This document shows, piece by piece, positions 1-7,170 of a stretch of DNA of 28,345 bases. The notes beneath the pieces were generated by a model. The model was not told where the DNA came from, did no database searches, and saw nothing but the letters and a program-made list of their open reading frames with translations. This stretch comes from Candidatus Hydrogenedens sp. (GTDB lineage Bacteria; Hydrogenedentota; Hydrogenedentia; Hydrogenedentales; Hydrogenedentaceae): positions 9,281-37,625 of the forward strand of contig DAOSBX010000032.1 in the NCBI GenBank assembly GCA_035361075.1, in the 5' to 3' direction. The translations under genes were made by a program, and so were the position numbers. How positions within the stretch are numbered: position 1 is the stretch's first letter; each line of letters starts with the position of its first letter.

Positions 1-98
1 TCAGGAGTCCCTTCTACAACACCTTCGCCTTCGGATATACCCTCTCCCTCCGGAGTGCCTTCTATCATTCCTTCTCCCTCTACTACACCTTCGCCTTC
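1..98 (-). repeat. EG-rich imperfect tandem repeat in the partial PqaA-type gene
   Basis: On the minus strand this stretch encodes short units such as EGEGVV, EGEGMI, EGTP and EGEGIS, repeated to the window edge. The DNA shows matching degenerate copies of a CCTTCGCCTTC-like core on the plus strand. Such acidic Glu-Gly linkers are common in secreted proteins of some Hydrogenedentota and Lentisphaerae genomes, where they usually sit between the folded part and a C-terminal anchor. The anchor, if present, is outside the window. Confidence 0.8.
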
Positions 99-1853
99 CG
101 TCGGGCAGGGACCTTCTGATACGAACAGATTTACAGGGCTACCTTCACGAATTGTTGTCCCCGCTTCAGGTTCTTGACTAATCACATGTCCACTGGGAAC
201 CAGATCATCACAAGTGTAGTTAATAGTTCCAACTGTCAATCTTGCTTCTATTATTGCAGTGTTTGCTTCAACTAAATCCATTCCAATTACCGACGGGACC
301 ATGACATCCTCAGGGATATTTAAGCAATCATCCGGAATTTCCGATGGATCTCTGTCGTCTACCTCGTCCAAATAGTTGGGTATACCATCGTTATCGCTAT
401 CCCATGGATATGGGTCTTCTTCATCCAGAATCCAATCGCAGTCATCATCGATGTCATCCGGGTCCATAATTCCATCTTCGTCGAGGTCATCGTAGGGTCT
501 CATATACGGCATTACACCAACATCCGTTGTGAAAATATATGAACCATTACTGAAGTTCAATTCAACAAAGTATGCTTTCCAGCCGGATGTGGGTGGAGTA
601 ATCTGGGTAATGTATGTTTTTGAGCCTGGGGTAGTCTCACTGAGTGTAGAGGATGTCCATTGCGGACCTGCACCATCATAATATCTAAAGTCTCTTGCAG
701 TTGGATTTTCCGCTTGCCATAGCGTAACAGATGTTGGAGTCGTTACTACCTTCACCTGGATATTGCCGTCAGGCAAGAACTCCCAAGAATATGATGGCCT
801 GGAACCTGTACCTGCAACTGAGTTAAAGTAAACGATTAATGGGTATACAGTTTGTAAATCTATGTTATCACCTAAACTATGTCCTGTATTGGGCACATAT
901 CTGATTCTTTTTTCACCGGGAAGTAGATGGTAGTAGAATCGAGATGAATCGGGCAGGAAAAATTCGTCTCCGCTGGAGTTAATGATAAACTTAGGCATTG
1001 TATATTGCTCAAGGTAAGATATAGGGTCAACGATAGCTCGCAGTGCAGAGCCACCGGGGGTATTCATTCGCTCGAATATATGTAGTTCGTTGTAAGGTTC
1101 AAGAGTTTCCGAAAAGAAACCATAACATTTATAGTGGTGCTCCATTTGAACATCCATCCTGAGTACATCTATCACCATTGGAACTGCGGAGATAACCCTC
1201 GAATCTACTGCGGAGGTAAGCCATGTAGTCCAACCCCGCTTAGACGCGCCACTGACTACAAAGCCTGTAATGTTTTTACTGTGATTGTCCAAAACTATTT
1301 CCTGAATCGTATCCATTGCTCTCACAGCACTTTTGACCATAGGTAAGAGCACTGGCCAGTAGGGATCAGGATTACCAGCATCGTAGGTTTGCAGGTATTT
1401 GTCGAAGGTATATGCAATAATCTCATCTTCGGTGCGGGAGAAACTTTCATCTTTGAAACGAAGTGGTTGATTTGGCACCTGTTCCAGTAGTGCCACTGGA
1501 GCACCAGTAATAAGAGCAACATACTGAGCATAATCCCTAAGGTTAGTAGCGGAGGAGCCGTTGTTTCCCCCAGATATTATTAATAATCCCTTTGTTTTTG
1601 TTATGGTGGCAGGGACAATAATTGTTAGCCAGTGTTTCCATAAAGTTCTATTCACTTCTGAAGAACTTCGCCATGTTTGAGAAGTAAGGTCAACCACATA
1701 ATATGTATGAGTAATAGAACTTTCCTGTGCTGTTATTGAATAAGTGTATGACGAGTCTGGCATATTCACGTAATCTTCTAAAGGACCCGCATAGCAAACA
1801 TTAAGGAAAATAGATAGAAGACTAATAGATACTAAGTAACATGGACAACGCAT
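1..1853 (-). CDS. Secreted PhoPQ-related (PqaA-type) alpha/beta hydrolase with Ca-type repeats, PASTA domain and EG-rich tail; partial, runs off left edge
   Basis: I translated the minus strand from ATG 1853-1851 and found it open to the window edge (617 codons, C-terminus missing). A signal peptide fits residues 1-22 (cut after CYA). Residues about 25-370 match the PhoPQ-activated pathogenicity-related family (PF10142), with the typical SQTWR and SGGNNG segments. The likely triad is S204 in SGASKRGW, D296 in SSGDEFF and H325 in NTGHSLG. A beta-sandwich-like stretch follows. Asp-rich DxDxDG repeats of the thrombospondin type 3 kind lie at about 453-505, a PASTA-like domain at about 518-576, and EG repeats from 585 to the edge. 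A Shine-Dalgarno GAAGGA precedes the ATG by about 8 bases. The protein is probably extracellular or surface-bound. The substrate is unknown, since the family is poorly characterised biochemically. The domain calls are by eye and the family call is firm. Confidence 0.85.
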   Translation of the reverse strand, partial: MRCPCYLVSISLLSIFLNVCYAGPLEDYVNMPDSSYTYSITAQESSITHTYYVVDLTSQTWRSSSEVNRTLWKHWLTIIVPATITKTKGLLIISGGNNGSSATNLRDYAQYVALITGAPVALLEQVPNQPLRFKDESFSRTEDEIIAYTFDKYLQTYDAGNPDPYWPVLLPMVKSAVRAMDTIQEIVLDNHSKNITGFVVSGASKRGWTTWLTSAVDSRVISAVPMVIDVLRMDVQMEHHYKCYGFFSETLEPYNELHIFERMNTPGGSALRAIVDPISYLEQYTMPKFIINSSGDEFFLPDSSRFYYHLLPGEKRIRYVPNTGHSLGDNIDLQTVYPLIVYFNSVAGTGSRPSYSWEFLPDGNIQVKVVTTPTSVTLWQAENPTARDFRYYDGAGPQWTSSTLSETTPGSKTYITQITPPTSGWKAYFVELNFSNGSYIFTTDVGVMPYMRPYDDLDEDGIMDPDDIDDDCDWILDEEDPYPWDSDNDGIPNYLDEVDDRDPSEIPDDCLNIPEDVMVPSVIGMDLVEANTAIIEARLTVGTINYTCDDLVPSGHVISQEPEAGTTIREGSPVNLFVSEGPCPTEGEGVVEGEGMIEGTPEGEGISEGEGVVEGTP

Positions 1854-2145
1854 ATCTTATATCCTTCAAAAATTAAGTTTATTAAATAATACTTTCAATA
1901 TATTATATCACCATATAAAAATAAACTTACTCCTCTTGTTCAGAGGTCTCACATTTAATTATCATCTAAATTTTTAACTGGGTATTAAATAATTTGGCAC
2001 AAATCCAATGTGGTTGAATTTTCTTTGTGTTATTTGCCAGTTTTTTATTTTCACTTTTTCCTTATTTATAATACGATTTAAACTTATGACTTATATTTTT
2101 TTTTGTAAATTTCAAGATAACTATATTAAGAAAGGGATATGAATT
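1854..2145. other. Divergent intergenic region between PqaA-type gene and GHL6-like gene
   Basis: These 292 bases are very AT-rich and contain no credible ORF. They must hold the promoters of both divergent genes. The clearest core element is a perfect TATAAT at 2067-2072 on the plus strand. A Shine-Dalgarno AAAGGG at 2131-2136 sets the start of the rightward gene, and on the minus strand GAAGGA just above 1853 sets the leftward start. I saw no strong hairpin, riboswitch or repeat. Confidence 0.6.
2067..2072 (+). promoter_or_regulatory. Possible -10 box for the GHL6-like gene
   Basis: A perfect TATAAT lies about 73 bases before the ATG at 2146. No good -35 hexamer is present 16-18 bases upstream (the sequence there is T-rich, TTTATT-like), so the assignment is tentative in such AT-rich DNA. 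Confidence 0.3.
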
Positions 2146-4164
2146 ATGGGTAACTGGGTATTATGTTCTCTGCTATTAACCACGAGTTTTTTATTGTCTC
2201 AAACACCTAATTGGCATGAGGATGCTTTTTTCGGGATTCATTTTGATTTACATCCAAATGCCAATGATAAAGAGTTGGGTAGAGAGGTTGATGCAGAACA
2301 GATACGTTCTTTTTTGGAGAAGGTTAAACCGGACTACGTTCAATATGATTGCAAAGGTCATCCGGGTTACACAGGGTATCCGACAAAGGTAGGTTCACCA
2401 TCGCCGGGTATTGTCAATGATGCTTTGCGTGTATGGAGAAATGTTACAAAAGAGATGGGTATCCCTTTATCAATACACTATTCTGGGGTATGGGATACAC
2501 GAGCCATAGAATTACATCCGGAATGGGGACGTAGAAAGCAGGATGGAACATTAGATACCAATAATACATGCCGAACAAGTGATTATGATACTCAACTAAT
2601 GATACCTCAGTTGCTTGAAGTTATACAGGAATACGATATTGATGGGATGTGGATTGATGGTGAGAACTGGGCAAGTTATCCGTGTTGGTGTGAACGTTGT
2701 CAGCAGAAGTTTACAGAGGCAACAGGAATAAAGGAAATACCAAAGAAGAAAGATGATGTGAATTGGGAAGCATGGGTTACCTTTCATAGAGGTTTATTTA
2801 CGAAACATGTTCAACAAATTGTTGAGTCTGTTCATAAGGTTAAACCATCCTGTATGGTTTGTAGCAATTGGCTTTACACTATGCGTCAACCGGAAGCAAT
2901 TGAGGCAAATGTAGATTATCTCAGCGGTGATTTTACGCCTTCATTCGGAGCAAAGGAGGCATGTTTTGAGGCCCGTTTTCTTGCTTCACGAGGTAAACCT
3001 TGGGATTTAATGGCATGGAGTTTCATTCATTCTTCGAGTATCGGAAAAGTTATGAAAACAGTTCCGCATTTGTGTCAGGAACTATCAGAGGTTTTGTCCC
3101 AAGGTGGGTCTGTATTTATTTATGATAATCCGAAACGTTCCGGTCGGCTTGTGGATTGGCATACCGATTTATTAGCGAAAACAGGCGAATTTTGTAAGGA
3201 ACGGAAAAACTGGTGCTTTAAGACAAAAACATTACCACAAATAGCAGTTCTTCATAGTGAGACAACTTATTACAAAGAGAACGAGCCGTTATACCAAAAG
3301 TATGGCTCAGTCATTCAGCCTGTTGAAGGGGCAGTTACAATACTTCTGGAATTAGGATATTCTGTCGATATTGTGAATGAGGATACATTAGTAAAGGTTA
3401 TCTCTCAGTATCCAATAGTGGTTATTCCGGAACGAGCCCATGTTCCAGATACGGTTATGGATGCTGTAAAACAATACACAGAAAATGGAGGTAAACTAAT
3501 TATCTCGGGTTCTTTCCTTGCTGAGCGATGTGGAGACTGGTTAGGCGTGGAAGGCACTGGCGAGAAGGTTAAGGGTTGGTTACCAGTACCGGATGGAACC
3601 GCTGTGCCAACTGCAGGAGAATATGAGAAGGTACGAGTTATAAATGCGAAAGGAATTTCATCTTTAATGAATAATCAAGAGCAAGGTAGAGACGAGATTG
3701 GATTTCCATCTGTAACAATAAAGGAGGTCGGCACTGGTGCTGTTATGGCTATATATGGACCATTTTTCAAATATTATGCATCTCATCCGGTTCCTGGATA
3801 TCGCCAACTTCTGGAATTCTGGTTGCGAGAATTTGGTACCAACAAACTTCTAATTATGCGTGAGTCCCCGTGGTATGTGGAATTAACCACAAGACAGCGG
3901 GAAAATCAAATCTTACTCAACCTTGTCAATCGTGGGGTAAATGGGTATTTGAGTTCCGAACGGCACATGGTTGAAAGTGTCCCTATTATCCAGGGAATCA
4001 GGTTGCATATACCCAAAAGGTATATTCCTTCAGATAAAAAGATAGCAACGTGTTATCTGGTCCCATCACAAATTCCATTAGACATTATTCAGGAGCAGGA
4101 AGAGTACCAGATTGTTGTCCCTCAAATTCAAATTTATGATATTGCTGTTATTAATTTGGAGTAG
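2146..4164 (+). CDS. Secreted GHL6/alpha-L-fucosidase-like glycoside hydrolase with C-terminal trimerisation-type domain
   Basis: This 672-residue protein begins with a hydrophobic signal peptide (residues 1-18). Residues about 25-350 form a TIM-barrel region resembling hypothetical glycosyl hydrolase family 6 (PF14871) and the GH29 fucosidase barrel: it treats HFDLHPN, a YDCKGHPG segment and a DGMWIDGE strand end where D171 is the best candidate catalytic acid, by analogy with the GH29 nucleophile. A CxCxxC cluster (C180, C182, C185) follows, as often seen in this family. Residues about 365-560 resemble the beta-galactosidase trimerisation (flavodoxin/GATase-like) fold, with VVIPERAHVPD and GGKLIISG, and a beta-rich tail ends the protein. 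It probably removes sugars from extracellular or periplasmic glycans; substrate unknown. AAAGGG at 2131-2136 supports this ATG. The gene is convergent with the SGNH gene, only 25 bases away. Confidence 0.75.
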   Translation: MGNWVLCSLLLTTSFLLSQTPNWHEDAFFGIHFDLHPNANDKELGREVDAEQIRSFLEKVKPDYVQYDCKGHPGYTGYPTKVGSPSPGIVNDALRVWRNVTKEMGIPLSIHYSGVWDTRAIELHPEWGRRKQDGTLDTNNTCRTSDYDTQLMIPQLLEVIQEYDIDGMWIDGENWASYPCWCERCQQKFTEATGIKEIPKKKDDVNWEAWVTFHRGLFTKHVQQIVESVHKVKPSCMVCSNWLYTMRQPEAIEANVDYLSGDFTPSFGAKEACFEARFLASRGKPWDLMAWSFIHSSSIGKVMKTVPHLCQELSEVLSQGGSVFIYDNPKRSGRLVDWHTDLLAKTGEFCKERKNWCFKTKTLPQIAVLHSETTYYKENEPLYQKYGSVIQPVEGAVTILLELGYSVDIVNEDTLVKVISQYPIVVIPERAHVPDTVMDAVKQYTENGGKLIISGSFLAERCGDWLGVEGTGEKVKGWLPVPDGTAVPTAGEYEKVRVINAKGISSLMNNQEQGRDEIGFPSVTIKEVGTGAVMAIYGPFFKYYASHPVPGYRQLLEFWLREFGTNKLLIMRESPWYVELTTRQRENQILLNLVNRGVNGYLSSERHMVESVPIIQGIRLHIPKRYIPSDKKIATCYLVPSQIPLDIIQEQEEYQIVVPQIQIYDIAVINLE

Positions 4165-4189
4165 ATGATAGATTCACATATAGGTGAGA

Positions 4190-5452
4190 TTACTCGTTTG
4201 TGTTAATATTTTTATCCAACCATTTTTGAAGTTTATTTGACAAGATATCAGCAAAGAACTTATGTCCCTCTGCAGTTAGGTGGCCATCAATAGGAAAGAA
4301 AAGTGCTGAGTTATCCTTTTGTGCACGAAATTCATCTGTTAATGTAATAAGGGGTAATTGCAATTCCTGGCAGGCAATTTGGAAATGGTTATCTATGTTT
4401 TTTGAGGTAAGTACTTCAGGTGAAAGTTTAAAATGAAGTCTCTCGGCTGTTTTTAGACTATGCTGATTTACATAAAATCCTTGCGGAACGCTAATAACGA
4501 TGATAGGTGAACCAGATTTCTTGGCTATAAGGTGAATTTCTTGCAAAATTTTTACAAGATTATCGATGCAAGGCTTTATTGATGGGTCTGAACTTTCTTT
4601 CAATGGGTTCATAATTAAATCTGGATACTTGACAGCCACAGAGATTAGAAACGGATTGATTAATCCATCCAGAAAAGCATTGCGTATATCACTATCAAGT
4701 TGCTCAAATCTTGTGCGTTCGTCGCTATTCAATTGTGATAGGATTTCCTTTGCGGAATTAACAGATGCTTGTTTGTTTTTATCTGCATTATTTAGTAGGG
4801 GAGAATATTGTTTTGACTGTTGAATTAATTTATATTGCAAAATGTATTTTTCTATTTGTTGAGTGATGTTTGGATAAAGATATGTAACAAATGGAATGGG
4901 ATTAGGTTTTCTGGTTTGGAAATTATTAGCACAAGTAGCCAATAAATCATCACCTTGTAGTAGTCCTATAAGTATTAGGTCGGGTTCGAGAATAGAAATG
5001 GCTGTTTGTGCCAGTTCTAAATAAAACCAAGGGTCAGCCCCTGGTTTCCCCAAATTGACCGTTTCTACTTTATGTCGCTTTACATTCAGTTTTTTTTCTA
5101 ATAAACGTACCCATGTTTGTTCTATGTTTACACCCCAACCATAAGTATATGAATCTCCGAAAACAAGGATACGGAATGTATCATTACGTTTTGGTATAGA
5201 TATTTCTTTATCACGAATACCGATGGAATTTGTTTGCACAGTATAGTGAAAATCCGTAGTTATAAATTCTTCTTGGGAATGGGGTGGAAATATTAGAGCA
5301 ATTTTGCCATGGTAATTCAGTAAGAATGAACGAACTAAATGGAACGATAAGATTTTATCGATAATAAAAAGGATAGCAAGGACAAATAGGATAGAAAAAC
5401 ATAATAATAGTAGCTCATTATATCCAAACCGACTTTTTTTCTCATTGTCCAT
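4190..5452 (-). CDS. Membrane-anchored SGNH/GDSL-type hydrolase
   Basis: This 420-residue protein has one N-terminal membrane segment (residues about 13-33) and an extracytoplasmic catalytic domain. The SGNH block I is FGDSYTYGWG with nucleophile S101, and block V is DGHLTAEGH with D389 and H391. The segment TNSIGIRDKE (about 74-83) is the TNSxGxRDxE motif that precedes block I in a large group of such anchored hydrolases in Hydrogenedentota and Planctomycetes. A helical insert lies around residues 190-290. Members of the superfamily hydrolyse esters, often acetyl groups on sugars; the substrate here cannot be told. The gene lies downstream of the Tat isomerase-like gene on the same strand, but a 14-bp hairpin lies between them, so it is probably transcribed separately or by readthrough. 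Confidence 0.8.
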   Translation of the reverse strand: MDNEKKSRFGYNELLLLCFSILFVLAILFIIDKILSFHLVRSFLLNYHGKIALIFPPHSQEEFITTDFHYTVQTNSIGIRDKEISIPKRNDTFRILVFGDSYTYGWGVNIEQTWVRLLEKKLNVKRHKVETVNLGKPGADPWFYLELAQTAISILEPDLILIGLLQGDDLLATCANNFQTRKPNPIPFVTYLYPNITQQIEKYILQYKLIQQSKQYSPLLNNADKNKQASVNSAKEILSQLNSDERTRFEQLDSDIRNAFLDGLINPFLISVAVKYPDLIMNPLKESSDPSIKPCIDNLVKILQEIHLIAKKSGSPIIVISVPQGFYVNQHSLKTAERLHFKLSPEVLTSKNIDNHFQIACQELQLPLITLTDEFRAQKDNSALFFPIDGHLTAEGHKFFADILSNKLQKWLDKNINTNE

Positions 5453-5482
5453 AAACTATCACAAGCCTTTAAGATAAACAAG

Positions 5483-5516
5483 AATAATAGAGGTGGCATA
5501 AACCACCTCTATTATT
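5483..5516 (-). terminator. Strong hairpin, likely terminator of the Tat isomerase-like gene
   Basis: A perfect 14-base inverted repeat (5483-5496 with 5503-5516, core AGAGGTGG/CCACCTCT) encloses a 6-base loop. It begins 23 bases beyond the stop codon of the minus-strand gene at 5539. On the minus strand the stem is followed by a T-rich run (CTTGTTTATCTT), a weak U tract. On the plus strand a GTTTTT follows, but no plus-strand gene ends here. An intrinsic terminator of the leftward transcript is the simplest reading. Confidence 0.75.
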
Positions 5517-5538
5517 GAACGTTTTTAATTTGTCTAAT

Positions 5539-7047
5539 TTATGCTTCCATTGGAATCATGGGATTTGCCTGAGCTGGCGAATGAATAACCCTAATACCAT
5601 ACATCTGGCAGAAGTTTTTCACATCTCTCCGATGATTACCATAAAACACGACCTGATGGAAACCGAGTGTATCTTTAGCCTCTTCAATATAATCCATTTT
5701 CAGCGACAAATGGGTTCTACACCCACCCGCAGGTGGAGTATCAATATTTGCAGTAACGGTTCCATTATCAAGGATAAGTTCATTAGGATTTTGTACACGA
5801 ACAAGTGTAGCTGGTTGCCCAATTTTCCATAGCACCTGCAAAGAAACACCGAGGGCTGATTCAGAATGGGAACGAATAATAAAAGGTTCTGAAGGTTTAT
5901 CAAAGCCATTGAGCTTCGTTCCACAGACACAGTGTGCTGTAATCAATTCGTTCTTTATCGTTTCAGGTACTGGGTCATTCATAAATCCAGGTTTATCAAA
6001 GAGGTAGCTGGTAAACATTAACGACATTGCCCCATAGATATCCGCTTCACAGCCGTAAGTTACACCTTCATCCTGAAAGATACACGCACCGAGGCATGGA
6101 GGCGTAGGAACTGTTTTCATTGTAACCATGCCAAGGCAATCGGTTGTTATGGCATTAGCATCCTCCATCCGCAATAAATGCTTCGCCGCAACATAACTCC
6201 GAGCTGCATTAATCATATCTTCATCTGTAGGTTCCACAATTTTCTGGGCTTTTTTCTTCATGCTTTCTGCAACTTCTTTCACTTCCTCTGTTACTGGTAC
6301 CCGTTCGAACATTTTCTCCATCATTTCACGTGGTACATGACGAACCTTTGTCCCAAATCGGTCAATAACTTCATCTTTTCGTTCATTTCCATGTACAACT
6401 AATATACGGGTATTTTCAAACTGTTTTTTTGCCCGCACCATACGCATTGCCTGTTCAAGGCAACTTGTATCCAGTGTTGACAATAAACAAACACCTTCGC
6501 GACGTGCCAATTCATGAACCTGGGTTGTAAATACTGTACCAAGGGGAGCCCAAATAATCATTGGAACCTTTGCGGTCCGCATTTTATCTACTCTACCCCA
6601 TTCATACAAATGCTGAACATGAACAAGGATAGCATCTGGCTTCTCTGTAGCCATTTGATTGATAAACTTTTCTAATGCATTGTCATCCTCAATGGGGTCT
6701 GGCAACATTTCGAATTGTACACCAACTTTGCTTGCAGAATTAATAAAGGCTTGCTCAAATTCTTTACGTTTTCCTTCGACATCATACGAAGTACCAGGCC
6801 AACCTAACCAATAAGGTAGTTTTTCACGGATAACGACACCTACAATACGCACAGGTGGTTTTGGACGAAAATCACCTAAGTTTAATGGTTGCTTCAATTC
6901 ACTATCCGTTGGAAATTCCATTTGTGCGGAGGACAATAATGGGACTGCCAAACCCATAGCGGTACTTGAAGCGAGAAAACATCTGCGGGAAATACCACAG
7001 CAACTGCAATTAGATGTGTGATTGGTGTGATTATGTTGTTCTTTCAT
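5539..7047 (-). CDS. Tat-exported L-fucose isomerase-like protein (FucI/AraA fold, COG2407 type)
   Basis: This 502-residue protein starts with a textbook twin-arginine signal: SRRCFLA at about residues 19-25, then a hydrophobic stretch and a cut near SSA (about 39-41). The n-region is rich in His and Cys. The body resembles L-fucose/L-arabinose isomerases: an alpha/beta N-terminal part (about 65-300), then CEADIYGA with E334 and D358 in FMNDPV, the same 24-residue spacing as the metal ligands E337 and D361 of E. coli FucI. A C-terminal GNHRRD supplies H472 as the candidate third ligand. Such enzymes interconvert aldoses and ketoses with Mn2+ and are normally cytoplasmic. Export through Tat, which carries folded cofactor proteins, fits a pre-loaded metalloenzyme. 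Start supported by GAAGGA about 8 bases before the ATG. A different exported function on the same fold is possible. Confidence 0.75.
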   Translation of the reverse strand: MKEQHNHTNHTSNCSCCGISRRCFLASSTAMGLAVPLLSSAQMEFPTDSELKQPLNLGDFRPKPPVRIVGVVIREKLPYWLGWPGTSYDVEGKRKEFEQAFINSASKVGVQFEMLPDPIEDDNALEKFINQMATEKPDAILVHVQHLYEWGRVDKMRTAKVPMIIWAPLGTVFTTQVHELARREGVCLLSTLDTSCLEQAMRMVRAKKQFENTRILVVHGNERKDEVIDRFGTKVRHVPREMMEKMFERVPVTEEVKEVAESMKKKAQKIVEPTDEDMINAARSYVAAKHLLRMEDANAITTDCLGMVTMKTVPTPPCLGACIFQDEGVTYGCEADIYGAMSLMFTSYLFDKPGFMNDPVPETIKNELITAHCVCGTKLNGFDKPSEPFIIRSHSESALGVSLQVLWKIGQPATLVRVQNPNELILDNGTVTANIDTPPAGGCRTHLSLKMDYIEEAKDTLGFHQVVFYGNHRRDVKNFCQMYGIRVIHSPAQANPMIPMEA

Positions 7048-7170
7048 ATTTAATTCCTTCTATACTTTTAAGTGTGATTTTTGTTATGATATTTTATCCT
7101 TTACCATATATTAACATATTTAATATTACATAAATAAAAAACAAATTTATAAAAGGACGGAGTAATATTA

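Noticed and set aside
1..98. Repeated CCTTCGCCTTC-like DNA as a possible CRISPR or intergenic repeat
   Set aside because: The copies are irregular, lack spacers of constant length and are in frame as EG codons of an open gene.
872..1346. Short open frames on both strands inside the left-edge region
   Set aside because: The whole stretch is explained by the partial PqaA-type gene, whose frame carries the catalytic motifs.
1942..1951. AGAGGTCTCA also found near 16733 in another intergenic region
   Set aside because: Only two copies of a 10-mer were noticed, in different positions relative to the genes; chance is likely and no palindrome or spacing supports a shared operator.
1994..2012. TTGGCAC resembling the -24 part of a sigma-54 promoter upstream of the GHL6-like gene
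   Set aside because: The GC dinucleotide expected 10 bases after GG is absent (AT is found), so the -12 element fails.
5515..5832. Plus-strand open frame of 105 codons at the end of the Tat isomerase-like gene
   Set aside because: It overlaps the conserved C-terminal coding region of the minus-strand gene and the hairpin, with no recognisable domain.
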